The notes: generated by a model from the sequence alone, not told the origin. A DNA stretch of 5,555 nucleotides from a bacterium (GCA_027622355.1 JAQBZT010000204.1:1-5555), one strand, 5' to 3'; positions 1-5,549 are shown, numbered from the stretch's first letter. Numbers and translations are program-made.

Positions 1-1007
1 ATCCACTCCTTCGGCGCCTCGATCCCGCTGCGGTCAAGGAGTTCCAGGTTGTGCTTGTAGGCCATGAAATTCTTGATGTAGGCCAGCGTGCCGCCGCGAT
101 AAGGCACCCCCTGGGGCTGACGGCCCTCGATGAGATCAATCACGTTCCGCACGGCCTCTCTCGCCATGGCAATCTGCTCGGCCAGAACAGCCCCGTACAC
201 CCAGCCGTCGCGGATGTCTTTTTCAACTCCGACAACGAGGTTGTGGGTCACGATCTTGATCTGGCCGGGCTTGAAACCTCCGGCCTTCACAGCGTCCACT
301 GTCCCGCGCGCAATCAGGGTCGCCCAGGGGTAAATGCCGGCGACATCCGGATGCTTCTTCAGGAGGTCCTCGGCGGTCTGGTAGGCGACCTGTACGTTCG
401 ATTTCGTGAATTCCTTCGCCACGATCTGGATTTTGGGATAGTGGCCCAGATAATCCTCAAAGCCTTTGGCCATCGAGGTCACCATCTCAATGCCGCTCGG
501 CCCGGGCAGCATCATCACTTTGCCCTTGTAGCCGATGGCCTCGGCCATCGCCGCGCCGATGAGGAGACCGAGTTCGTAGCTGTTCTTCATGACGCGGTTG
601 GCCACCTTATTGGTATCGACGTCGATATTATCGACGACCACCTTGATTCCTGCGGCTACGGCTTTTTCGACAGCACTGGCCATCCCCTTGGTGCTGGTCG
701 GGGTGATGATCATGCCGTCATACTTGGCGGCGATGATATCATCCACGTGGGCCACCTGTTTGGGCAAGAATTCGTAGCCGCCCGCGTCGAACATGGTGAC
801 TTCCACACCCTGTTCTTTCGCCTCCTCGACGCTGCCGTACCATTTCGAGAAAAAGTACGGATCGACACCGTTGGGCACGACGACGGCGATTCTGTAACGC
901 TTTTTCGCCTTCGCCGAAACGGTGACGGGAGTGGCAAAAGTCGCCGTGACGACAAAGGCAACAACCGCCGCCAAAACCATTATAAAACGAAACAGTCTGG
1001 TTCTCAT
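1..1007 (-). CDS. Periplasmic substrate-binding protein of a sugar-type ABC importer, TorT-like subgroup (3' end cut by window)
   Basis: The frame is open from ATG at 1007 to the left edge, giving 335 codons without a stop. Family members run about 310 to 370 aa, so little is missing. The N-terminus is a Sec signal peptide: basic n-region MRTRLFR, hydrophobic stretch at residues 8-25, and probable cleavage after V-S-A at residue 32. No lipobox cysteine is present, so a soluble periplasmic protein is expected. The mature part starts with the beta strand RIAVVVPN and continues as a periplasmic-binding-protein-I fold (Peripla_BP_4 type): DPYFFSKWYGSVEEAKEQGV, DAGGYEFLPKQ, VVVDNIDVD, GKVMMLPGPSG and GTVDAVKAGG. 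The YG-VEEAK-GV and AGGY-L-KQ blocks recall the TorT-like branch (from memory). Its role is to capture the solute and deliver it to the two permeases encoded upstream. The ligand is unknown; pocket positions usual in ribose-binding protein look changed. It is last in the operon as seen here, and its strong RBS fits the excess of binding protein such systems need. Confidence 0.9.
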   Translation of the reverse strand, partial: MRTRLFRFIMVLAAVVAFVVTATFATPVTVSAKAKKRYRIAVVVPNGVDPYFFSKWYGSVEEAKEQGVEVTMFDAGGYEFLPKQVAHVDDIIAAKYDGMIITPTSTKGMASAVEKAVAAGIKVVVDNIDVDTNKVANRVMKNSYELGLLIGAAMAEAIGYKGKVMMLPGPSGIEMVTSMAKGFEDYLGHYPKIQIVAKEFTKSNVQVAYQTAEDLLKKHPDVAGIYPWATLIARGTVDAVKAGGFKPGQIKIVTHNLVVGVEKDIRDGWVYGAVLAEQIAMAREAVRNVIDLIEGRQPQGVPYRGGTLAYIKNFMAYKHNLELLDRSGIEAPKEW

Positions 1008-1012
1008 TTGTT

Positions 1013-1024
1013 CTCCTCCTCCTT
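1013..1024 (-). promoter_or_regulatory. Strong Shine-Dalgarno site of the binding-protein gene
   Basis: The minus strand reads AAGGAGGAGGAG, then AACAA, then ATG at 1007. This is a near-ideal anti-16S match at 5-nt spacing and it fixes the start codon. It is clearly stronger than the site of permease B upstream, consistent with higher translation of the binding protein than of the membrane subunits. Confidence 0.85.
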
Positions 1025-1098
1025 CGAGACTTTCACAAGAACGGGGTTCGAACACCTGTAGTTCTCTTTCGGACAATTATCCAGCCATCTGATACAGA

Positions 1099-1140
1099 GA
1101 AAAATTTCCCTTTTGTCCCGCTGAAAATCCCCTTTTTGTC
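1099..1140. repeat. Imperfect tandem direct repeat upstream of the binding-protein gene
   Basis: On the plus strand GAAAAATTTCCCTTTTGTC (1099-1117) is followed by GAAAATCCCCTTTTTGTC (1123-1140), a period of about 23-24 bp. Each unit is a GAAAA block, a C run, a T run and GTC. Two copies at roughly two helical turns could be paired sites for a regulator on one DNA face, but the units are of low complexity and may be chance. Confidence 0.4.
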
Positions 1141-1146
1141 TGTCGT

Positions 1147-2145
1147 CTACTCCCTCCGGCGGCGTGCGCTGAGCGTGACCGCGGCGATGAGCATGACCCC
1201 CAAGACAACTTCCCGCGCGAAGGTGCCAACCCCCAGCAGGATGAGACCGTTCAGCAAAAACACCAGAAACAGCGTCCCCAGCGCCGCCTGGATGATGCCG
1301 CCCTCACCTCCGTGAAACGTCGTCCCTCCGACAACGGTTGCGGCGAGCGACTGGAATTCAAGCTGGAAGCCGGCCAGTCCGTTCGTGGCGGGAAGCCGCG
1401 CCAGATACAAAAAAGAAGTGATGCCCACGCAAAGTCCGCTGATGAAATAGCAGATGAGCTTCACCTTTCCCGTGTCGATGCCGGAGAGGCGCGCCGCCTC
1501 TTCGTTTCCACCCGTGAGATAGATAGCCCGCCCCAGTGCCGTTCGCGTGAGGAGCAAATGCAGAACGACGAAAAAAAAGACCGCGATAAAGAGCGTCCCC
1601 GGAAGATAGAAGAAATCCGTCAGGCCGATGGTTTGGAGGATGTCTTTTTGCCTGCCGGTGAACTGATGAATGGTCCGGCCGCCCGTAAATACGAGAGCAA
1701 TGCCCGCGCAGATGAACAGCATGCTCAGGGTGACGATGAAGGGCTGAATCTTTGCGCGGCCGACCAAAAAGCCGTTGATGAAACCGAACATCACGGCGAT
1801 GGACAGACCCAAGAGTATGCCGACCGGCAACCCGAAATCCAGGATTCCCTGGGCCATCACAACGCTCGAGAGACTGAGCAGCGAGCCCTGGCTCAAATCG
1901 ATGCCCGAGACAAGGAGTACCATGCTCTGGCCGGCGACGATGAAGAACAAAAGCGATGCGTTTCGAAGCTGGTTTGTCAGGTTATGGGCATCGATAAAAT
2001 TGTCCACGTAGCCCAATAGCTGAAGAAAAGAAAACGCCAGCATCATGACGATAAATGCCAGGAAAATCCCATATTTTTCCACCAAAGCCCAGGATCGGAA
2101 TCTCGTATACATGCTTTTTTCGTAGCGCAAGACAGCATTCGCCAT
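1147..2145 (-). CDS. ABC importer permease B, RbsC-like (BPD_transp_2 family)
   Basis: This 332-aa integral membrane protein has the usual length for RbsC/XylH/AraH permeases. After a basic N-terminus, the first membrane helix lies near residues 25-45. Next comes the family hallmark GIDLSQGS at 81-88, followed by alternating hydrophobic segments. The cytoplasmic coupling-helix region YLTGGNEEAARLSGI (209-223) contacts the ATPase. The VVGGTTFHGGEGG block (271-283) and a last pair of helices precede the basic tail SARRRRE. The ATG at 2145 is chosen because GGGGGAG lies 10 nt upstream; the inner ATG at 2112 has no good RBS. The gene starts 18 nt after the permease A stop. It is clearly homologous to permease A but divergent, so the pair should form a heterodimeric channel. 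Substrate is not evident from the permease. Confidence 0.93.
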   Translation of the reverse strand: MANAVLRYEKSMYTRFRSWALVEKYGIFLAFIVMMLAFSFLQLLGYVDNFIDAHNLTNQLRNASLLFFIVAGQSMVLLVSGIDLSQGSLLSLSSVVMAQGILDFGLPVGILLGLSIAVMFGFINGFLVGRAKIQPFIVTLSMLFICAGIALVFTGGRTIHQFTGRQKDILQTIGLTDFFYLPGTLFIAVFFFVVLHLLLTRTALGRAIYLTGGNEEAARLSGIDTGKVKLICYFISGLCVGITSFLYLARLPATNGLAGFQLEFQSLAATVVGGTTFHGGEGGIIQAALGTLFLVFLLNGLILLGVGTFAREVVLGVMLIAAVTLSARRRRE

Positions 2146-2163
2146 TCCGGCAGTTCTCCCCCG

Positions 2164-3177
2164 CTAGTGCTTTTGTTCACGAAGGGTACTGACCCAAATG
2201 GAAGCCAGAATCACCAGACCCACGATGATTTGCTGCCGATAGGTGTCAATACCCATTATATTCAATCCATTCACAAGGAAGATGATGAGAAACACGCCCA
2301 GCGTCGTGCCCAGAACCCCTCCGCGTCCGCCGAAAATATGCGTCCCGCCGATAATCGTGGCACCAATCGACTGAAGCAACTGGTCCCCGCCGCCGAGCCG
2401 CGGTTCACCCGCGGCACTGACATTCGCCGAAAGAAGAAGGCCCGAAAGAGCGCAAAGAAAACCGCTCAATCCGAATATGGCGATCTTCATGCGCGAAAAA
2501 CTAATGCCCGCGGAGATGGCCGTCTGCTCGCTGCCCCCGAGGGCATAGACATGGGTTCCGAACCGGGTGTGCTTGAGAAGGTACCAGCTCGCGCCCAGCA
2601 CCAGAAGAATCCAGACAAACGGAAGCGGGACAGAGCCAAGGCTTCCTTTCGAGAGAGACACATAGAGGGCCTCGACGTGGGCCGGCAGCGTCGCGCCCTC
2701 GCGGGCACCTCCCATCTGGAGGCCCCCTGTCCACAACTGGGCCACCCCGCTTCCGACAAAAAGCATTCCCAGAGTGGCGATGAAGGGATACACCCTCAAC
2801 ACGCCGATGAAGTAGCCGTTGATCAATCCGCACGCCAGCCCGACGGCGAGGCCGGTCACGAGGCCGCCGACAAATCCGAAATGGAGCATGGCGCTCCAGC
2901 CGATAACGCTCACAATGCTCATGATCGATCCCTGGGAGAGGTCAAAACCGCCCGAGATAATCACGATTGTCTGGGCGTAGGCGAGAAAGAAGAGCCAAGC
3001 GTCGCGGCGCACGACGTTAATGAAATTTTCCAGTGTTAAAAAATTATCCGTCGCGATGGTGTAGAAAATCAACAAGGTGGCAAAGGCTCCGATCAATATG
3101 AGCCTCTCCCAGGGAATGTTTTTGGCGGGAACACCGAAGATCAGTTTCTCGCCGCTCACCGTCCCTGCCGCACTCAT
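2164..3177 (-). CDS. ABC importer permease A, RbsC-like (BPD_transp_2 family)
   Basis: This 337-aa membrane protein has the standard permease length. A soluble N-terminal stretch of about 24 residues precedes the first helix (about 25-43). The hallmark GGFDLSQGS sits at 76-84. Hydrophobic segments near 105-125, 130-150, 185-202 and 233-252 follow. The coupling region YALGGSEQTAISAGI is at 211-225, the conserved IGGTHIFGGRGGVLG at 276-290, and terminal helices lie at about 291-310 and 315-331. The start ATG at 3177 overlaps the ATPase stop (ATGA, 3177-3174) and has GGAGG six nt upstream (3188-3184), so translation is probably coupled to the ATPase gene. Its job is to form the transmembrane pathway together with permease B. 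Between helices, residues 150-182 (GGLQMGGAREG onward) look like a longer periplasmic loop than in permease B, which may matter for docking the binding protein; that is inference. Confidence 0.94.
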   Translation of the reverse strand: MSAAGTVSGEKLIFGVPAKNIPWERLILIGAFATLLIFYTIATDNFLTLENFINVVRRDAWLFFLAYAQTIVIISGGFDLSQGSIMSIVSVIGWSAMLHFGFVGGLVTGLAVGLACGLINGYFIGVLRVYPFIATLGMLFVGSGVAQLWTGGLQMGGAREGATLPAHVEALYVSLSKGSLGSVPLPFVWILLVLGASWYLLKHTRFGTHVYALGGSEQTAISAGISFSRMKIAIFGLSGFLCALSGLLLSANVSAAGEPRLGGGDQLLQSIGATIIGGTHIFGGRGGVLGTTLGVFLIIFLVNGLNIMGIDTYRQQIIVGLVILASIWVSTLREQKH

Positions 3178-5180
3178 GCGTTTCCTCCGTTATCCGCGGA
3201 ACCCGTTCCGCCCGCTGAATCATTTTCGGCGACCATGGCATACCGCAAAACACTTTCCTGGGTGGCTTCTTTTCGGAGCATGTCCGCCGTGAGCCGCCCC
3301 TCGCGCATCACCAAGATGCGATCGCTCATCCCCAGAATCTCGGGAAGCTCGCTCGAAATCATCAGAACGGCGGCACCGTCCTGGGCCAGCTTGAGCATCT
3401 GGGAGTGAACTTCAAATTTCGCCCCCACGTCGATCCCGCGGGTGGGTTCATCGAAGATGAGTACGTTGGCCTCGCGGAACAACCATTTGGCGAGGACGAC
3501 TTTCTGCTGGTTTCCGCCGGAAAGAAAACGTATGAGCGTGTCCTGCGTAGGTGTCATGATATTCAGCTGATCGATGTGTTCCTTGACCAGATTTTTTTCA
3601 AGCACAAGATTGAGAAACCATCGCTGGATGAGGCGCCGAAGATTCGCGCTCGTCGTGTTAAAGGCAACCGAAAGTATTTGGGTCAGTCCTTCAGTCTTCC
3701 GGTCCTCGGGCAAGAGGCCCAAGCCCTGCCGTATCGCCAAGGTGGGCGTCCATTTCCGCTCATGGTTCAGAATCAGGAAGGACCGAACCAGGACCATCAC
3801 GACCCCACCGGCCAACATCACCCATTCCAAAACGAAATTCTGAGTAAATAGGCTCGCAATCACCATGCTGAAGATCGCGAAGGCGTACCAGACGCCCAGG
3901 TCCTGCCACATGGTCCGCCACGCATAGTGCCGGGCCATGACCCAAATGATCGCCTGACGGATGAGGGCGAGCCCCGCCGCAGCGAAATAAGGCATGGGGC
4001 TGTTGCGAATATTATATATCGGGCTGCCGATGACCCATTCGTAAAACCATGCCACGCTGAGAAAAGGCGGCGGATTGTTCATGTTGAGCGAAACGGGATC
4101 ATAGATGCCCTGGAAAAACACCGTAAAGGCAGGAAGCGCAAAGAGGAAAAACAAAACATCCACCAGCGCCTTCCACGCCGGATAATGGGGCTGGCGTTGC
4201 GACTCTTCCTTTTCTTTCGTCGCGTGCGTTACTTCAACCGTTCCGCTATCTACCCGATCGGCGCCCATGACCGCTCGCGCCACCTCCGTGCGGCCCGCAC
4301 CGACGAGGCCGGCCAAGCCGACAATCTCGCCGTAATGAAGGTCGAAATTGATATCCTCGAAAACGCCATCACGGGAGAGGTTCCGGACGTGCAGGGCTAC
4401 TTCTCCGCGCTCCCGGGGCGTCCATGGAAATTTCTCGTCCAGCGTGCGGCCGACCATCTGGGTGATCAGGAAATCAAGCTCTACTTCCTTCACGTCCCAT
4501 GTGCCCATGTACCCGCCATCGCGCAGCACGGTCACCCGGTCGCCGATCTTATGAACCTCATCCAGCCTGTGAGAAATATAGATAATGCCCACGCCTTGGC
4601 TGCGAAGGCGGTTTACCGCCTTGAATAGCTCGCCGATTTCATGTTCACTGAGAGAAGAGGTGGGTTCGTCCATCACCAGAATCTTGCAATCAAACTCGAG
4701 GGCGCGAGCGATCTCCGTCATCTGCTGATCGGCGACGCTCAGGGAGCGGATCGGAGCGCGGATGTCGATCTTTACATCGAGCAATTCCATGATCTCGCGT
4801 GATTTTCTTTCAACCTGCTTCCAGTCCACCCGCCTCGATATGCCGGATAGAACAGGCTCCCGGCCGAGAAAAATATTTTTCGCAACACTGAGATCGGGAA
4901 CAAGATTCAATTCCTGGTAGATGACGCTGATTCCGAGATCGCGGCCCGTGCGGGCATCCGCGATGGTGGTGGGCGCTCCGCCGATGCGGATCTCTCCGCT
5001 GTCGGCCTGGTAGATGCCGGCCAATATTTTAATCAGGGTGGATTTTCCGGCGCCGTTCTCGCCCAGAAGGACATGGACCTCTCCTTCGCGCAGGGTAAAA
5101 TTCACCTCCTTGAGCGCATGAACGCCGGGAAAGTGCTTGTCGATTTTGCTCATCTCAAGGAGGCCGGAGTTGCCTGCCAT
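3174..5180 (-). CDS. Tandem-NBD sugar-type ABC importer ATPase with a membrane-domain insertion in NBD2
   Basis: This 668-aa protein is an RbsA/MglA/XylG-type ATPase that powers the two permeases; relatives are about 500 aa. Numbering is from ATG 5180. NBD1 shows Walker A GENGAGKST (40-48), Q-loop Q89, signature LSVADQQM (147-154), Walker B with D171/E172 and H-loop H204. NBD2 has the family's lysine-less Walker A region GLAGLVGAGRTE (288-299), PEDRK (491-495), LSGGNQQK (553-560), Walker B VLIFDEPT (573-580) and TRGIDVGAKFE. As is usual in this family, NBD1 has the full set of catalytic motifs and NBD2 is degenerate. Between the NBD2 Walker A region and PEDRK lies a foreign-looking 160-residue hydrophobic block (318-477), listed separately. 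The frame is unbroken. A GTG at 5183 directly precedes the ATG; GAGGGG (5191-5186) sits 5 nt before the ATG but only 2 nt before the GTG, so the ATG is preferred. It is the first gene of the operon. Confidence 0.95.
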   Translation of the reverse strand: MAGNSGLLEMSKIDKHFPGVHALKEVNFTLREGEVHVLLGENGAGKSTLIKILAGIYQADSGEIRIGGAPTTIADARTGRDLGISVIYQELNLVPDLSVAKNIFLGREPVLSGISRRVDWKQVERKSREIMELLDVKIDIRAPIRSLSVADQQMTEIARALEFDCKILVMDEPTSSLSEHEIGELFKAVNRLRSQGVGIIYISHRLDEVHKIGDRVTVLRDGGYMGTWDVKEVELDFLITQMVGRTLDEKFPWTPRERGEVALHVRNLSRDGVFEDINFDLHYGEIVGLAGLVGAGRTEVARAVMGADRVDSGTVEVTHATKEKEESQRQPHYPAWKALVDVLFFLFALPAFTVFFQGIYDPVSLNMNNPPPFLSVAWFYEWVIGSPIYNIRNSPMPYFAAAGLALIRQAIIWVMARHYAWRTMWQDLGVWYAFAIFSMVIASLFTQNFVLEWVMLAGGVVMVLVRSFLILNHERKWTPTLAIRQGLGLLPEDRKTEGLTQILSVAFNTTSANLRRLIQRWFLNLVLEKNLVKEHIDQLNIMTPTQDTLIRFLSGGNQQKVVLAKWLFREANVLIFDEPTRGIDVGAKFEVHSQMLKLAQDGAAVLMISSELPEILGMSDRILVMREGRLTADMLRKEATQESVLRYAMVAENDSAGGTGSADNGGNA
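3184..3188 (-). promoter_or_regulatory. Shine-Dalgarno site of permease A, inside the ATPase coding end
   Basis: The minus strand reads GGAGG, then AAACGC, then ATGA at 3177-3174. The RBS lies inside the last codons of the ATPase gene and the start overlaps its stop, the classic arrangement for translational coupling. Confidence 0.8.
3750..4229 (-). other. In-frame insertion encoding a putative four-helix membrane domain inside NBD2
   Basis: This covers codons 318-477 of the ATPase (numbered from ATG 5180). In ordinary relatives the strand GTVEV is followed by a short hairpin of about a dozen residues and then the helix leading to PEDRK. Here GTVEV (314-317 end) runs into a charged linker (ATKEKEESQRQ) and four hydrophobic segments near 337-357, 397-415, 429-446 and 451-470, before NHERKWTP rejoins TLAIRQGLGLLPEDRK. 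Loop 1-2 (about 357-396) is long, uncharged-to-acidic and rich in Pro, Asn, Tyr and Trp. Loop 2-3 is basic (RHYAWRTMW). Loop 3-4 is short. Both flanks are charged with Lys/Arg. By the positive-inside rule both ends are cytoplasmic, as an inserted NBD domain would require. I do not recognise the domain. Confidence 0.8.
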
Positions 5181-5183
5181 CAC

Positions 5184-5191
5184 TTCCCCTC
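5184..5191 (-). promoter_or_regulatory. Shine-Dalgarno site of the ATPase gene
   Basis: The minus strand reads GAGGGGAA, then GTG ATG. Spacing from GAGGGG is 5 nt to the ATG (5180) and 2 nt to the GTG (5183). The spacing decides in favour of the ATG, although the two choices differ by a single residue. Confidence 0.65.
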
Positions 5192-5305
5192 AATCGCCGG
5201 TGCATGCCGCGGGGCAACGCCGACAACTCTCCTTTCATCAGAAGGCATGATGACGCCCCAAAAATCCGCGAACAATAGAATATTTTTGTCCATTTATTAT
5301 TGCCT

Positions 5306-5334
5306 AGCCTATTCGAAAAAAGGATGCCGGTCAA
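5306..5334 (-). promoter_or_regulatory. Candidate sigma-70 promoter for the operon
   Basis: The minus strand shows TTGACC (5334-5329, five of six to TTGACA), a 17-nt spacer and TAGGCT (5311-5306, three of six to TATAAT). The -35 and the spacing are good, the -10 is weak. Transcription would begin near 5299 and leave a leader of roughly 120 nt before the ATPase. The weak -10 would fit a promoter needing an activator, but this is inference. Confidence 0.35.
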
Positions 5335-5366
5335 TGAAACTTAAGAGGGGAGGGGGGGATTTATTT

Positions 5367-5382
5367 TCCATTGCAGAATGGA
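5367..5382. promoter_or_regulatory. Operator-like palindrome upstream of the candidate promoter
   Basis: TCCATTGCAGAATGGA is a perfect inverted repeat of two 6-bp arms around a 4-bp centre. It lies about 33 bp upstream of the candidate -35, where an activator could sit. A third half-site, TCCATT at 5289-5294, lies downstream of the -10. The dimensions suit a dimeric helix-turn-helix regulator; the regulator itself is not in the window. Confidence 0.4.
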
Positions 5383-5409
5383 CAAATCAAATCCTGAGTT
5401 CCATGCACG

Positions 5410-5424
5410 GTTATTCCGGATAAC
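5410..5424. promoter_or_regulatory. Second operator-like near-palindrome
   Basis: GTTATTCCGGATAAC is an odd-centred palindrome with six of seven base pairs matching. Its size resembles operators of LacI-family sugar regulators, though it lacks their usual central CG in the classic context. It is unrelated in sequence to the palindrome at 5367-5382, so the two would be separate sites if both are real. Confidence 0.3.
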
Positions 5425-5430
5425 ACGCTC

Positions 5431-5463
5431 CCGGCCCCTTGCTCCATGTCATTTCAGGGCCGG
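5431..5463. repeat. GC-only inverted repeat (7-bp stem, 19-nt loop)
   Basis: CCGGCCC (5431-5437) pairs exactly with GGGCCGG (5457-5463). Neither strand has a T run directly after the stem, so it is not a standard intrinsic terminator. It could be a hairpin in a leader RNA or a protein-binding site; function unknown. Confidence 0.35.
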
Positions 5464-5540
5464 AGTGACCCGAAAAGACATTTCAGCCCACATTATGCGG
5501 CGGAACAGAGCGAAAAGAGCCGGTAATCTTTGTAACTATA

Positions 5541-5549
5541 TGATATAAT
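5541..5549 (+). promoter_or_regulatory. Rightward extended -10 promoter element at the window edge
   Basis: TGATATAAT is a full TGn-TATAAT extended -10. The -35 position at 17-nt spacing (5521-5526, CGGTAA) is poor, which extended -10 promoters tolerate. It would drive a gene to the right of the window, implying a divergent neighbour. The spot is AT-rich, so a chance match is possible. Confidence 0.3.

Larger units (their letters stand above)
1008..1146 (-). other. 139-nt intergenic gap between permease B and binding-protein genes
   Basis: This is the only sizeable gap inside the operon. I see no intrinsic terminator: there is no GC stem followed by a T run on the minus strand. It holds an imperfect direct repeat (1099-1140), a near-palindrome GGACAATTATCC (1071-1082) and, within that, a minus-strand GATAAT at 1081-1076 that could serve as a -10 box. 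The matching -35 position (1104-1099, TTTTTC) is poor, so an internal promoter for the binding-protein gene is only possible. Confidence 0.4.
5285..5386. repeat. Perfect 10-bp inverted repeat flanking the candidate promoter
   Basis: On the plus strand TTTGTCCATT (5285-5294) and its exact reverse complement AATGGACAAA (5377-5386) are 82 nt apart, one on each side of the candidate -35/-10 (5306-5334). A regulator binding both could loop the promoter. The right copy also forms half of the palindrome at 5367-5382. Confidence 0.4.

Noticed and set aside
51..1061. Long plus-strand reading frame (336 codons) antisense to the binding-protein gene
   Set aside because: It mirrors a real gene whose signal peptide, strong RBS and fold motifs are on the minus strand. 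The plus frame gives a His/Asp/Gly-rich protein with no recognisable domain, typical of antisense frames in GC-rich genes.
1041..1064. tRNA-like T-arm sequence GGGGTTCGAACACC
   Set aside because: The base after TTCGAAC is A where a tRNA T arm needs C, the stem does not close, and no anticodon or acceptor arm is found beside it.
1312..3039. Plus-strand frames of 235 and 290 codons antisense to the two permeases
   Set aside because: Highly charged, Gln/Arg/Asp-rich translations are what the complement of membrane-protein codons yields. They match no family and lie fully over well-supported permease genes.
3750..4229. The ATPase insertion as an insertion sequence, intron or intein
   Set aside because: No terminal inverted repeats or target duplication are visible at the edges, the frame is open throughout, and the residues are membrane-helix-like, not the splicing or endonuclease motifs of an intein.
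3927..4628. Plus-strand frame of 233 codons opposite the ATPase insertion, considered as a gene that would explain the insertion
   Set aside because: The minus-strand insertion is in frame and membrane-like with sensible topology, whereas the plus translation is a charged sequence without motifs. The frame also extends into the conserved NBD region, as a shadow would.
5343..5359. G-rich run as a possible G-quadruplex
   Set aside because: It has only a G4 and a G7 run with one A between. This gives at most three usable G-tracts, short of the four needed for a standard quadruplex.
5334..5423. Plus-strand 29-codon frame from ATG 5334 (MKLKRGGGDLFS...)
   Set aside because: An AAAGGA lies upstream, but the spacing is long, the peptide has no recognisable features, and the frame merely continues a shadow frame from inside the ATPase gene.
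5361..5447. Minus-strand 28-codon frame ending LICPFCNGK, with a CxxC pair
   Set aside because: It has no RBS, is very short and overlaps the operator-like palindrome. A single CPFC is not enough to support a zinc-binding peptide.
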